From a bacterium (lineage in GTDB: Bacteria; Krumholzibacteriota; Krumholzibacteriia; LZORAL124-64-63): 64,000 nt of DNA. The translations under genes were made by a program, and so were the position numbers. Below, one piece after another: positions 10,101-19,983 of this stretch. The notes beneath the pieces were generated by a model. The model saw nothing but the letters and a program-made list of their open reading frames with translations, did no database searches and was not told the origin of the DNA. The stretch covers positions 1 through 64,000 of the forward strand of contig JAAEOA010000427.1 in assembly GCA_024223715.1 (NCBI GenBank), read 5' to 3'. The stretch's first letter is position 1; each line of letters starts with the position of its first letter.

Positions 10101-10898
10101 GGTCATTGTACCGTGGTCACGACTGTTGCCGGGATCGCCAGGTTCGTTGTCCACGTTTTCATCGTCGTTGACAAAGTCATAAGTGCCAAGGACGGGAGTA
10201 TTGATAAGGGCTTCGTGAGTAAAGTGGAAACCGGAGTCGAGCATGCCTACGATAACCCCGCTGCCGTCGATTCCCATTTCGTGAACAGCGGGCACACCAG
10301 CTTGTACCATGGCAGCCAGGTTTCCGCCGTAATCGATGGTCCAATTGGGAGATTTGTCAGAATTTTTGTCGGCATCGTTTGATGAATCTTCAATAACCGG
10401 TTCGGATGAAGGAATGGGGCGATGCTGAAAGCGGGCCACCAGATCGGTTTTGCGTACAAAATTCAGGTTCAGCATTTGGTTGATCTGCGAGTCAGTCATT
10501 TGAAAACTGGCCGCGTTTAACCAACGGCTTTCCCGACGAAAAATAGCGCCGGTATTTTTTACCGCTTCCAGATAACTGGGATGCACGGGCAAATCGCCCA
10601 CGTTAACCAGACGTTCACCAGCAGCGGTGACTTTGCCACGACGCCAGGCCGCCCGTTCAGTCAAATTATCTTCAGCCAAATCCAGCGCGGCTTCCAATTC
10701 GAGTCCGGAAAAACCCTTGTCCTGGAAAAAGACCCAGACCGTCAGGCTGCCATCGCTGTTGCGCCAGGAAAAATCGTTGGCCCCCATTGCAGCAGAAAGG
10801 CGTTCGCTGGTAACAGGTTGATTGGCCGCCGCAGAGAATGTTGCGATCAGCAGAAGCAGGCAAAGAGCGAATAGGCGCAAAAAGCGAGGCTGGAACAT
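7122..10898 (-). CDS. Secreted S8 (subtilisin-like) serine peptidase with GATase-like, carboxypeptidase-regulatory-like, P/Homo-B-like and FlgD/Por-like C-terminal domains
   Basis: Signal peptide; triad regions GMLDSGF, RDHGTMTMS, SGTSFSCPLTSG; C-terminal PNPFNPMTKISFDL...GVYLYRLESG...ERKMLLVR. Confidence 0.9.
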   Translation of the reverse strand: MFQPRFLRLFALCLLLLIATFSAAANQPVTSERLSAAMGANDFSWRNSDGSLTVWVFFQDKGFSGLELEAALDLAEDNLTERAAWRRGKVTAAGERLVNVGDLPVHPSYLEAVKNTGAIFRRESRWLNAASFQMTDSQINQMLNLNFVRKTDLVARFQHRPIPSSEPVIEDSSNDADKNSDKSPNWTIDYGGNLAAMVQAGVPAVHEMGIDGSGVIVGMLDSGFHFTHEALINTPVLGTYDFVNDDENVDNEPGDPGNSRDHGTMTMSTVTGNMPGELVAPAFGASVVLAKTEDVSQEIPIEEDQWVAGLEWVETFGVDIVSSSLGYLDWYDFSDMDGNTAVTTLAADLAVARGIIVINSAGNERNSSWNHIIAPADGFDVITVGAVDSSDNISSFSSPGPSYDGRIKPDVSALGVSNTVADPSDDNGYRTASGTSFSCPLTSGVAALILSRAPNLTPAQVREALRETASMADSPNNDFGWGIINAFEAVQYFGPNLDHAPLGDSESTGTPYSVSALVTDREGLDTVTLSYRIDSGLWQQQAMTATGEPDTYSADIPGQAAGTTVDYYLSALSTNGVQTVLPALAPENYFSFNVGPDVTLPELLHNALSDQALIAWPPTLYCTASDNLGLDRVEMTYQLNGGPVMGPYVLTDDSNDAYSLVFPVDAVALQVGDSLTYSITAYDLANIPNENTSGPHAFIIMDALGVVLVLDDTAAARADEKTNKNKQPVEGRNDGKSSAATIATWLTDAGYVADVMIADQATLEDFLSYQLVILSAGDNAVPVDKETTRQALQDWATSGGKLLIEGGEIGYDALSNPGYPDFAQHVLHGESWDSDNSGDLHVDQGYENHPLLNVPVMIDPTVTMTYDGYGDQDAVEATSDAYVIMSPAAMSGDAGILVHDNNSAPQSAQIVYFAFNVEAIDGTAGKDLTLNAAAYLLAAEPAPTSSISGTVNLVGEMDNSGVLVSNGAGASTLTEYDGSYTLDNLYEGLYSLQFSKAEWGTIIVDVDLDDGTNMTGINVNLMPVIQVEYSTSPNLPIPDNSSNGISSTIVVPENEAGIISDVTVDIDIEHTYIGDLSVQLISPTGQIVNLHDRSGGSANDIIGNWPMTLTVDGPGSLNDYIGISNSGTWVLAIADHAGSDTGTLVSWGINFTIPGTVSGVDGEALPAVTRLNPNVPNPFNPMTKISFDLAHNGSVRLGIFNLRGHLVRHLISEEMVAGRHTVRWDGRDDGGRSVSSGVYLYRLESGADIQERKMLLVR

Positions 10899-10975
10899 TT
10901 ATTTCTCCTGAAAAGCTGAGACCGAAAGCACGGAAAGCGGGGCGATGAGATATTAACAGTATAATTATAACATAA

Positions 10976-11007
10976 AATGCCCTTTCCAGGGAATTGGAAA
11001 GGGCATT
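10976..11007 (-). terminator. Intrinsic terminator downstream of the TPR-like gene
   Basis: Perfect 12-bp stem AATGCCCTTTCC/GGAAAGGGCATT followed by TTTTAT on minus strand. Confidence 0.8.
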
Positions 11008-11030
11008 ATTTGATCAATAAAAAGAGACAA

Positions 11031-12005
11031 TTAATGCAATGGAGCCCCAGGATTTGAAGAATCGTCCCCATGCGGACCTTCATCCAGGGAAATGAGTCCC
11101 ATTTTCACCAATTCACCGTGTAACCACATTTGGGCTGCGGGGTTATGTTCCCATGCTTCGCCAATAATCTGTACGGTCACTTCAGCCTCCTGCGGGCTGC
11201 CAATGGTCACTTTCACAGGATTTTCTTCACTGCTTTCACCCATTCCAAGCAAATGGGGCGCCACATGCGGATTCACCGTCATTGCGTTCTGCAGGCTGTC
11301 TTCAGCAGCTTCCATATCTCCGGACAAAAGGGCCACCAGCACCCAGCCCCATTGGAAGATAGCACTTTCATCGTCATATTCTTCCAGCAGATCCCAGGAC
11401 CGTTGCACTTCACCCATGGCCAGATAACAACCCAGTAATAACACACTGTTGCCTTCGTGGTCTTCCGGATCCAGATCCAGCAAATTAACATAGTGCTCAA
11501 TGGCATCGAACCGGCGTCCAACGGTCCACAAAACTTCAGCTAGTTGTTTGATGGCACGCAGATAAGGACGAGCCTCCACCATGGGCCAAAAAGCACCCAT
11601 AAATTCGGAAAAGAAATCTTCACCCAAGCGGTTTTCACCACATGTGGCCGCATGTTCCAGAGCATCGATAAGCTGAGCGGCGTTCTCGCTCTCCAGAAAG
11701 GCCCGAATGGACAGTGCGTCCACGCAATCGGCATCCACTTCGAGGGCTTTTTGGGTCAACTTGTCGGCGAGGTCCTGATCGGCGCTTTCAAAAGCCTGAT
11801 ACGCCAGCTCCTGAGCCAATTCCTGAGGATGTTCTTTTAATGCTTTCAGCCGGTCATCATCCATATCGCCATCAATGAATTTGTGCATTTGTTCACGAAA
11901 TTCAGCCTCGCTGGTGAAATCTTCCTCTTCAAAACTCCGTCGGGTATCGCGCATAAGGCGTTCAATAATGAATGGAGATTCAGGAATATTGGGCGTTTCG
12001 CTCAT
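11031..12005 (-). CDS. Tetratricopeptide-like repeat protein of unknown function
   Basis: Alpha-helical repeats (ADKLTQKALEVDADCVDALSIRAF; DAIEHYVNLLDLDPEDHEGNSVLL). Confidence 0.6.
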   Translation of the reverse strand: MSETPNIPESPFIIERLMRDTRRSFEEEDFTSEAEFREQMHKFIDGDMDDDRLKALKEHPQELAQELAYQAFESADQDLADKLTQKALEVDADCVDALSIRAFLESENAAQLIDALEHAATCGENRLGEDFFSEFMGAFWPMVEARPYLRAIKQLAEVLWTVGRRFDAIEHYVNLLDLDPEDHEGNSVLLLGCYLAMGEVQRSWDLLEEYDDESAIFQWGWVLVALLSGDMEAAEDSLQNAMTVNPHVAPHLLGMGESSEENPVKVTIGSPQEAEVTVQIIGEAWEHNPAAQMWLHGELVKMGLISLDEGPHGDDSSNPGAPLH

Positions 12006-12203
12006 TTAAAGCCGTCCTTTGGGGAAAAAAACCCGTTCAGTGGTCCATTCCACCGTTTTGGCAGGGAAATTGCAGATCCAGTATGACCATGCTAAGCATT
12101 GTTTGCTCCGCAGTCAAAGAATCGTTGTCTGGTTCGTGGTTAAACCCTATGATCATGGCCTGTTGGATCATCAATTTCGTAGGCGGAAAAGGACAGGGAA
12201 GAC

Positions 12204-13136
12204 ATGGGGAATTCACTGAAAATTGGCTTGGCCCTTGGCAGCGGCGGGGCCCGCGGTTTAGCTCATGCAGGAGTATTGCAAGCTCTGGCTGAATCGGGAA
12301 TCGAGGCCGATTTTGTCTCGGGAACCAGCATGGGTTCCATTGTGGGCGGGCTTTATGCTCTGGACCCGGATCCGGCCATGGTTTGGGAACGTTTGAGTAT
12401 GTATGTCGGCAACGAAGATTTTGCCTCTTACTGGACTCCGTTTCTTCCCCGGGACGAAAACAACAATCGCGACCCACAACAACGCCTGGTCGATGTTTTC
12501 GATTTCATGCAACGCAAACTCATTGCCGTCAAAACCGTCACCAAATCATATATGCAGAGTGAAGAAAAACTGCGCGACCCCTTGATCCAACTCTTTGGTC
12601 AGCTTTCTTTTTCTGATTTAAAAATCCCTCTGTCTACTGTAGCCCTTGATTTGGTTTCCGGTGAAAGTGTGATTTACCGAGAAGGCTCGGTGGTGGAAGG
12701 TGTTTACGCCAGCAGTGCCATTCCTTCGGTTTTTCCACCGCTAAAAGGCGAGAACAGCATGATTGTCGATGGCGGCGGACCCTACCGCGTGCCTATTGAA
12801 GCCTGCCAGGAAATGGGTGCCAAATTTATTATTGCCGTAGATATTCCCGCCTTTGAAGAGACAAGTTTTTCAACAGGGTTGGACATGATTTTGCGCAGCA
12901 ACGCCATTGCCAGACGCCGTTTGAATCGCCTGGTTTGCGCCCAGGCCGATTTTGTTATTCGTCCCAATGTGACTGAATTTCACTGGGCAGATTTTGGTGC
13001 TGGTGAAGCTTGTCGTGCTCGTGGTTACAAAGCGGCCATGGATTCCATGGATGAACTTTTAAAGCTCATGCGCTGGCGCCGCAGTTTGCCGTTCAAGGCA
13101 AAAATGGCTACCCGGAAATTATTGCGGATGGATTGA
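12204..13136 (+). CDS. Patatin-like phospholipase family protein
   Basis: LALGSGGARGLAHAGVL oxyanion loop, GTSMGS (GxSxG), DGGGP (DGG/A dyad). Confidence 0.93.
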   Translation: MGNSLKIGLALGSGGARGLAHAGVLQALAESGIEADFVSGTSMGSIVGGLYALDPDPAMVWERLSMYVGNEDFASYWTPFLPRDENNNRDPQQRLVDVFDFMQRKLIAVKTVTKSYMQSEEKLRDPLIQLFGQLSFSDLKIPLSTVALDLVSGESVIYREGSVVEGVYASSAIPSVFPPLKGENSMIVDGGGPYRVPIEACQEMGAKFIIAVDIPAFEETSFSTGLDMILRSNAIARRRLNRLVCAQADFVIRPNVTEFHWADFGAGEACRARGYKAAMDSMDELLKLMRWRRSLPFKAKMATRKLLRMD

Positions 13137-14174
13137 TCAGTATCCGATAGAAATTGTCACGGCCCCAAAATGATCGGCTGCGTCCTGCCCTTTGAATTCT
13201 TTGCTGCGCATGACGTAATTAGCCGCCAGCCGAACCTGATAAAGGGACACAGCCCAGCCAAACCAGGCATCGGCCACATATGGTTCTTTGTCCACGCTGT
13301 GACTGGAACCGAAAGTATTGCCATCCAGGAAAATATTCTGCAACATTACCCGGCCTTCAATTCCCGCAAAAAAATACCAGGTCAGGCCTCCGTGCCTTCC
13401 AAAAGCCCGTGAACCTGGCGGGCCGGGACGCAGACGGGGAGGACCAAAACCTCCTGCCAGGCCCTGACCGAAACGGATATTTGCACCCATGGCTCCGTAG
13501 GTAAAAACATTCCCCAGAGCCACATCAAAATGAGGCGCGGGGTCTATTTCCAAATTCCAAAATCCAAGGTCTACGATGTTGCGCCAGCGGCGTTCAAAAC
13601 CGATAAGCAGAGCCAGTTCATCGTGCAGCTGATTATCCCAGCCCTGAGGATCGGGTGAGTCAATCAGGTCATGGAATTTCCCCTGTAACCACTGGCCGCC
13701 TGCTGAGGGGCCTACAACTCCCAGAGAGAGTTCCAAAACATTCATAGCCGTTTCGTCGCACCCGATGAGAGTCATGTCGCCGTGCAGCCAGCCCGCATAT
13801 GGGCGGTCATCGATTACCAGGTCTGACGATTCGATATCTTCAGGTGTGTAAAGATTTTGTCCCACGGCCAGTTTTGAATAGATTGTGAAATGCCGATTGA
13901 AGAAGATACTGCGGCGGGCCCAACTCGCAAGGGAACAGGGAACTTGCCCGGATGCCGATTGCCAGGACAACTGCAGACCGTTTGTGTAATGCTGGTCTGA
14001 ATCGTCCAGCCCAAGGACGTCGTTTTCGAATTGCAGAGAAAAAGCAGGACCCGATTCCTGGGCTGAGTAAGTTGAACCAGCAACCATTAACACCAAAAGC
14101 AGAACCCAAAAGCCATGTTGCCATCCGCACACCGGCGGTGTTATTTTTAAGTTGTAAAAATGATTGGATAACAA
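13137..14174 (-). CDS. LpxR-like (DUF2219) lipid A deacylase family outer-membrane protein
   Basis: FSLQFENDVLGLDDSDQHYTNGLQLSWQ signature, signal-like N-terminus, terminal aromatic residue. Confidence 0.8.
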   Translation of the reverse strand: MLSNHFYNLKITPPVCGWQHGFWVLLLVLMVAGSTYSAQESGPAFSLQFENDVLGLDDSDQHYTNGLQLSWQSASGQVPCSLASWARRSIFFNRHFTIYSKLAVGQNLYTPEDIESSDLVIDDRPYAGWLHGDMTLIGCDETAMNVLELSLGVVGPSAGGQWLQGKFHDLIDSPDPQGWDNQLHDELALLIGFERRWRNIVDLGFWNLEIDPAPHFDVALGNVFTYGAMGANIRFGQGLAGGFGPPRLRPGPPGSRAFGRHGGLTWYFFAGIEGRVMLQNIFLDGNTFGSSHSVDKEPYVADAWFGWAVSLYQVRLAANYVMRSKEFKGQDAADHFGAVTISIGY

Positions 14175-14194
14175 ACTTGTTTACTCCGGAGATT

Positions 14195-15406
14195 ATGATG
14201 CAAAATCTGACTGTGCCAGCCCTTTTGATTCTTGTTATTTGCGCCCTGGGAGACCAAAGCCAGGCCCTGGCTGAAGATAACACAGTGAACACGGAAACAG
14301 TCAACCCCAATAGTGCTTCCCACTATTTGCGTCTGGGCTTCCAATACGGGTCCGTTTTGCAAACCAACGGTTTTGTTGAGGGCGAAAATAATACTGGCGA
14401 GCCCATCAAAAAATATCAATCCCTTTGTCTGGATTTTGGCTGGCAAACCGACGGCAGCAAAGATTGGCATCATCTGTACAACTTCCCGTCTTTTGGTGTG
14501 GGAATTTATGGGGCTGATTATCCTGATACGGACGAACTTGGCCACCCCACCAGCATTTACGGTTTTTTTGCCTGGCCTGTTGTTCGCCACCAGCACTGGA
14601 ACCTGAATTTTGACCTGGCATTTGGTTTGACCGATAATTGGAAGCCCTACGACCCAGTCAATAACCCCAACAACATTGCTATTGGCATGGGACGCTCGGT
14701 TCACATTCAAAGTGGGCTGAGCGCTGAATACAAGGTGGCTAAACAATGGTCCCTGATTGGTGGCCTGACCTACACCCACTTTTCCAATGGCGGCACGCAG
14801 CGCCCCAATCATGGATTAAATAATTTTGGACCGGTGGTTTATCTGCAACACAATCTTGAAGATCAGGGGCCCGTGCCCCTCAGACGTCATATTGAAGGTT
14901 ACGACCCACAGTGGGAACTGAGTTTTACCGGCAGTGGCGGCATCCGTAATCTGAACCTTGATTTGCAAGATCTTGACCTGCGCCGAACCTATTTAAATCG
15001 CCATTATTTTGTGGGCAATTTCATTGCCACCATGGGCAAACACTTTTCAAGAATGGCACGCTTTAATTTTGGGTTGGACCTGACCTATGACCAGAGCGTC
15101 GCCGACCTGATGCAGATTGAGGCTTACAAAAACGGTGAAAATGCAGAGACCAGTGAGTTCGATAAATTTGACCTCGCCGCAGTAGCCGGGTACGAACATG
15201 TGGTGCACAATACCCGGCTACAGGTTCAACTGGGATATATATTTCTGCGCACAGATGTTGAAGGACGGTTGACACGGTTTTATCAGCGTTTGGGTTTGAA
15301 GCAGTTTTTCTTTGAGAACTGGTTTGGTGGGCTGAATGTACGTTTCCATGAACTGGGTAGTGCCGATAATCTGGAGTATAATATGGGGTTTGTTAGTCGG
15401 TTTTAG
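14195..15406 (+). CDS. PagL-like acyloxyacyl hydrolase / lipid A 3-O-deacylase family protein
   Basis: Signal peptide MMQNLTVPALLILVICAL; GLTYTHFSNGGTQRPNHGLNNFGP matches PagL H-x-S-N region; C-terminal Phe. Confidence 0.7.
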   Translation: MMQNLTVPALLILVICALGDQSQALAEDNTVNTETVNPNSASHYLRLGFQYGSVLQTNGFVEGENNTGEPIKKYQSLCLDFGWQTDGSKDWHHLYNFPSFGVGIYGADYPDTDELGHPTSIYGFFAWPVVRHQHWNLNFDLAFGLTDNWKPYDPVNNPNNIAIGMGRSVHIQSGLSAEYKVAKQWSLIGGLTYTHFSNGGTQRPNHGLNNFGPVVYLQHNLEDQGPVPLRRHIEGYDPQWELSFTGSGGIRNLNLDLQDLDLRRTYLNRHYFVGNFIATMGKHFSRMARFNFGLDLTYDQSVADLMQIEAYKNGENAETSEFDKFDLAAVAGYEHVVHNTRLQVQLGYIFLRTDVEGRLTRFYQRLGLKQFFFENWFGGLNVRFHELGSADNLEYNMGFVSRF

Positions 15407-15613
15407 GGAAAAATTCCGTTTAGATTTCCCCTCTGGTGTTAAAGGCAGGAGCTGATTCGGAAAGAGCCTCCTCTGTTTGAGAAGGCTCAGGTAATTAAAT
15501 GATAGCCAATTCCCAACTCAGCCTGACTTTGCCTTGGCTATTTTGAACCTCGAAACATGGCCTTTAGCCCATCAAAAGTTGCAGCCCCTGGGAGAATGAC
15601 CCAATCCTGAATC

Positions 15614-18031
15614 TTACTTCACCACCAAATTGACCAACCGCCCCGGCACATAAATCAGCTTTACAATGGTCTTGCCCTCAAGATGACCCTCCAGCTTCTC
15701 CCGACCGCCAATCATCTGCTGAATTCCACTCTGATCAATATCGGCCGGTACTTCCATCTGGTCGCGAAGCTTGCCGTTAATTTGCACAGCCACAGTAATA
15801 GTATCGTCCACCAGATACTTCTCATCTGCCTGAGGCCAGGCGACGTAGGAAATAGTTTCTTCATGACCCAACCGAGCCCAGATTTCCTCAGCCAGGTGCG
15901 GCGCATAAGGTGCCAGCAGCTTAATAAAATCTTCCATCACAGCCCTGGGACGAACGTCCATGCTGGTCATTTCGTTTACAAAAACCATCATTTGGCTGAT
16001 GGCGGTATTGAACCGCAAATCTTCAGTCATTTGGCTGACCGCATCGATGGTTTTATGCAACAGTTTCAAAGCTTCGTCACTGGCTTCACAGTCCTGAATG
16101 GCTCCCTGCAACTGACCCTCGTCATCTACATAAAGACGCCAGGTGCGGTCCAGGAATCGGCGCACACCTTCAATGCCCTGAGTGTTCCAGGGTTTGTCTC
16201 TTTCCAGAGGCCCGAGGAACATAAGGTACAGGCGCAGGGCATCGGCGCCCTGGTCGGCAATCACGTCATCGGGGTTAACGACGTTGCCCCGGCTCTTGCT
16301 CATTTTGTCGCCGTTTTCGCCCAGAATCATGCCCTGGTTGCGCAGTTTTTGGAACGGTTCCTTTGTGGAAACCAGATCCAGATCGAAAAGGACCTTGTGC
16401 CAGAAACGTGCATACAGCAGGTGCAGTACCGCGTGCTCAGTTCCACCCAGATACAGATCAACCGGCATCCAGTAATTTTCTTTTTCCGAGGACCAGGCCT
16501 CTTCCGTATTTCTTGGGTCGATATACCGCAGGTAGTACCAGCAACTGCCCGCCCACTGGGGCATGGTATTGCTTTCGCGCACGGCTTTCTGGCCACTGAC
16601 TTTATCGTCAATATTCATCCACTCGTCGATGACCGCCAAAGGGCCTTCGCCGGTGCCGGCGGATTCGTATTTTTCCACTTCGGGCAGAGTCAGAGGCAGC
16701 TCATCGGCACCCATCAGGCGGGTGGTGCCGTCGGCAAGTTTCAACAGGGGGAATGGTTCGCCCCAATAACGCTGGCGGCTGAAGAGCCAATCTCGCAATT
16801 TGAAATTAACCACGGCTTTGCCCAGGCCTTTTTCCACCAACCATTCAGTCATGTGAGCTTTGGCTTCATGAACGCCCATGCCGTCAAGGAACTCGCTGTT
16901 GATAGCCAGACCATCTTCGGTATAGGCTTTACCTTCGAAATTTTCAGGTGTTTGAACGGTGCGAATAATGGGCAGATCGAATTTTTCGGCAAACTCCCAG
17001 TCGCGCTCGTCCTGGCCGGGTACCGCCATAATGGCACCGGTGCCATATCCCATCATCACATAGTCGGCAATCCAAATGGGGATCAGCTTGCCGGTGGCCG
17101 GATTCACAGCTTCAGCGCCACAGAAAACACCGGTTTTTTCCCGGGCAATGAGGCGGTCGCGGTCGCTCTTGCCGGCGGCTTCTTTCAAATACGCTTCAAC
17201 AGCTTCCTTCTGATCGGAAGTGGTCAGCTTTTCTACCCAGGCGTGCTCCGGGCTAAGCACCATATAGGTTGCACCAAAGAGCGTATCCGGACGTGTCGTG
17301 AAGACACGGAGTTTTTCTTCGTGACCTTCAATGCTGAAGTCCACTTCGGCGCCTTCGCTGCGGCCAATCCAGTTGCGCTGCAAATCTTTGATGTATTCGG
17401 GCCAATCAAGGTCCTCCAGATCGTCGAGCAGGCGCTGGGCATAGGCGGTTATTTTTAACATCCACTGTTTCATGGGTTTGCGCACTACCGGATGGCTACC
17501 CACTTCGCTCAAGCCGTCTTTGACCTCTTCATTGGCCAGCACCGTGCCCAGAGCTGGGCACCAGTTCACAGCCATTTCACCTTCATAAGCGAGGCCCTGC
17601 TCGTACAGTTTGGTAAAAATCCACTGAGTCCAGCGGTAATAATCGGGATGACTGGTGGCCACTTCCCGGTCCCAGTCGAAACTGAAGCCCAGCATTTTCA
17701 ACTGACGCTTAAAGTTGGCAATGTTCCTCGAAGTTGTGGTTGCAGGATGTTCACCGGTTTTCATGGCGTGGTTTTCAGCAGGCAGACCAAAACTGTCCCA
17801 GCCCATGGGGTGCAAAACGTTATGGCCGGTCATGCGTTTGAAACGCGCCACAATATCAGTGGCTGTGTAACCTTCTGGGTGTCCTACATGCAAGCCGTTA
17901 CCAGATGGATAGGGAAACATGTCCAGGACGTAGTATTTTGGCTTGTCACTTTTGTCGGCAGCTTTGAAGGTTTTATTGGCTTCCCAATAATTTTGCCAGT
18001 TCGTCTCAATTGCTGATGGATCGTAGGCCAT
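15614..18031 (-). CDS. leuS: Leucyl-tRNA synthetase
   Basis: [24 protein letters not shown] (HIGH), MSKSRGNVV (KMSKS); start at MAYDPSAIE. Confidence 0.97.
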   Translation of the reverse strand: MAYDPSAIETNWQNYWEANKTFKAADKSDKPKYYVLDMFPYPSGNGLHVGHPEGYTATDIVARFKRMTGHNVLHPMGWDSFGLPAENHAMKTGEHPATTTSRNIANFKRQLKMLGFSFDWDREVATSHPDYYRWTQWIFTKLYEQGLAYEGEMAVNWCPALGTVLANEEVKDGLSEVGSHPVVRKPMKQWMLKITAYAQRLLDDLEDLDWPEYIKDLQRNWIGRSEGAEVDFSIEGHEEKLRVFTTRPDTLFGATYMVLSPEHAWVEKLTTSDQKEAVEAYLKEAAGKSDRDRLIAREKTGVFCGAEAVNPATGKLIPIWIADYVMMGYGTGAIMAVPGQDERDWEFAEKFDLPIIRTVQTPENFEGKAYTEDGLAINSEFLDGMGVHEAKAHMTEWLVEKGLGKAVVNFKLRDWLFSRQRYWGEPFPLLKLADGTTRLMGADELPLTLPEVEKYESAGTGEGPLAVIDEWMNIDDKVSGQKAVRESNTMPQWAGSCWYYLRYIDPRNTEEAWSSEKENYWMPVDLYLGGTEHAVLHLLYARFWHKVLFDLDLVSTKEPFQKLRNQGMILGENGDKMSKSRGNVVNPDDVIADQGADALRLYLMFLGPLERDKPWNTQGIEGVRRFLDRTWRLYVDDEGQLQGAIQDCEASDEALKLLHKTIDAVSQMTEDLRFNTAISQMMVFVNEMTSMDVRPRAVMEDFIKLLAPYAPHLAEEIWARLGHEETISYVAWPQADEKYLVDDTITVAVQINGKLRDQMEVPADIDQSGIQQMIGGREKLEGHLEGKTIVKLIYVPGRLVNLVVK

Positions 18032-18132
18032 GATAAATCCTTGTCTGGAAACAAAAAACACCCGCATTCCGGAAGAATTCTAAGAGATTTCTGAAAGAAG
18101 CGGAAAATTACTTGAATGGAATATGAAACAAA

Positions 18133-19968
18133 TCAGGAGATATGGCAACACGAAGGATCTGAAGTTGTATTCGTGACTTCAACCGGCAACGTGAACCGGA
18201 ACCTGCTACCCATACCTTCGGTACTTTTGAAGGTGAGGGTTCCCCCCATTAAAGTGACCAATTGCCGGCTGATTGCCAATCCTAGGCCGGTGCCACCAAA
18301 ATGGCGTGTGGTGCTGTTATCGGCTTGGTTGAAAGCCTCAAATAGTCTGTCTTTTTCCTGAGGGGAAATGCCAACCCCTGTATCAGAAACTGTGAACCTC
18401 AAGTGAGACCTGGAATTCTCAGATGCTTCCAAATCAACCTGAAAAACCACGCTCCCCACAGGGGTAAATTTCAGGGCATTGTCAAGAAGGTTGACCACCA
18501 CCTGTTTGAGGCGAACCGGGTCACAATTTATTTTTTCTGGCACTTCTGCAGCTACCGTGCAGGTCAATGACAGTCCTTTTTCTTCGGCTTCAGGTCGTAT
18601 TTCCTGAGTCACCAGATCCACCACCGAGCGTACATCCATGGACCGAAGGTCCAATTTCAGATTTTGAGACTCAATCTTGGAAATGTCCAGAAGGTCGTTA
18701 ATAATTATCATTAAAGACTGTGCACTCGTCTGAACCAAAGAGGCATATTCCTCCTGTTCTTCGTTTAAATTACTGTTCAAAAGAATTTCCGCCATGCCCA
18801 GAACCCCATTCATGGGTGTTCTTATTTCATGACTCATGTTGGCCAGGAAATTACTTTTTATCTGGTCTGAGGCTTCTGCCTTGAGGCGCATTTTTTCAGC
18901 CTCATCTGTTGCAACCACCTGCAGAGATAAGGTGTGGGTTAAATCCTCATGAGCTGAGTCCAGGTCGTATTGTACCTGGCCCAAATAATAATAACCCAGA
19001 GCAAGAATTAATACACCAATTCCGAAGACTCCCAAGATAAGAATCCAGAACATTGAAGAATGATCCCTGACCACTTCTGAGGCATCCCAGACCACGATCT
19101 GAAAACCCATCACTTCGCTTTTAAAATCAATCAGGGGATACAACCCGCTCAACTGCCTTGGGCCAGATTGATTGGTTTGCCAAATCCGGCTTAAAGAAAT
19201 TCGATCACCTTTACGAAGCACTTCATGCAATCCCGGGTCAACCTTGGCCAAGCTTCCATCGGCAATAACGTAGCCTGGATAATCGGTCCACTTTCCTGTG
19301 TATCCAAAAGTATCCTTGCCTTTTTTCCAATCAGACTCTGTGAGTAGAGTTTTGTCCAAAACAGTAATAATGTTCAAATCCAGAACCCGACGGATATCTG
19401 CAGTCAGCCACTGCATTTCCATGCCCAATTCCAGATAACCAATCAACAATCCTTCATGGTACCAGGGTCGAACCAGACGCAAGGTCATGGCACCACGCCC
19501 ACCCAACTCCATTCCTACAATTTCTGACTCCGTAACCACAGCCTCATCCAGAGTTTCCCGTTGGACTATATCTCCATAATGGTTCGTGCTGTGTGCTCTC
19601 AGGAAGCAGATTTTGTCCATTTCGTGGAAATATATCTGGGTTATATTTGCCGACCGGTTCAATTGCACAAAAAGAGGGACCACCTGATCAAGGAGGGTCC
19701 CTCTGTCTCGTTCCAAAAATGCGGTTCTCAGGACGGGGTCTTTTTCAATGACCTCTACAGCAGTCTGGAGTTTCTGTCTGTAGGACTTTGCCTGCAAAAT
19801 CTGTAAAGCCTCGACCTGGTCCATGGTATTGTCATGCCGTTGGCGAAGGTGTTTTTCCAGCCCAACTTTCAGGGTTCCCGAGATTCCCGCCAGGAAAATC
19901 CCGATAGTCAGAAACAAGGGAACCATGGCTCGGTGTCGCATGTTCAGGTTGTCTGTCCAACGACTCAC
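18133..19968 (-). CDS. Membrane sensor histidine kinase with extracytoplasmic Cache-like region
   Basis: SNFLANMSHEIRTPMNGVLGMAEIL (HisKA), NLLDNALKFTP, DTGVGI, GGTGLGLAI (HATPase_c). Confidence 0.93.
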   Translation of the reverse strand: MSRWTDNLNMRHRAMVPLFLTIGIFLAGISGTLKVGLEKHLRQRHDNTMDQVEALQILQAKSYRQKLQTAVEVIEKDPVLRTAFLERDRGTLLDQVVPLFVQLNRSANITQIYFHEMDKICFLRAHSTNHYGDIVQRETLDEAVVTESEIVGMELGGRGAMTLRLVRPWYHEGLLIGYLELGMEMQWLTADIRRVLDLNIITVLDKTLLTESDWKKGKDTFGYTGKWTDYPGYVIADGSLAKVDPGLHEVLRKGDRISLSRIWQTNQSGPRQLSGLYPLIDFKSEVMGFQIVVWDASEVVRDHSSMFWILILGVFGIGVLILALGYYYLGQVQYDLDSAHEDLTHTLSLQVVATDEAEKMRLKAEASDQIKSNFLANMSHEIRTPMNGVLGMAEILLNSNLNEEQEEYASLVQTSAQSLMIIINDLLDISKIESQNLKLDLRSMDVRSVVDLVTQEIRPEAEEKGLSLTCTVAAEVPEKINCDPVRLKQVVVNLLDNALKFTPVGSVVFQVDLEASENSRSHLRFTVSDTGVGISPQEKDRLFEAFNQADNSTTRHFGGTGLGLAISRQLVTLMGGTLTFKSTEGMGSRFRFTLPVEVTNTTSDPSCCHIS

Positions 19969-19983
19969 GAGGTCATTCCAATC

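Noticed and set aside
15683-17458. 591-aa plus-strand ORF opposite leuS
   Set aside because: Antisense shadow of a strongly supported leuS CDS; product has no recognisable domains and codon-bias-induced open antisense frames are common throughout this window (e.g. 26801-27643, 45207-46073, 55840-56715).
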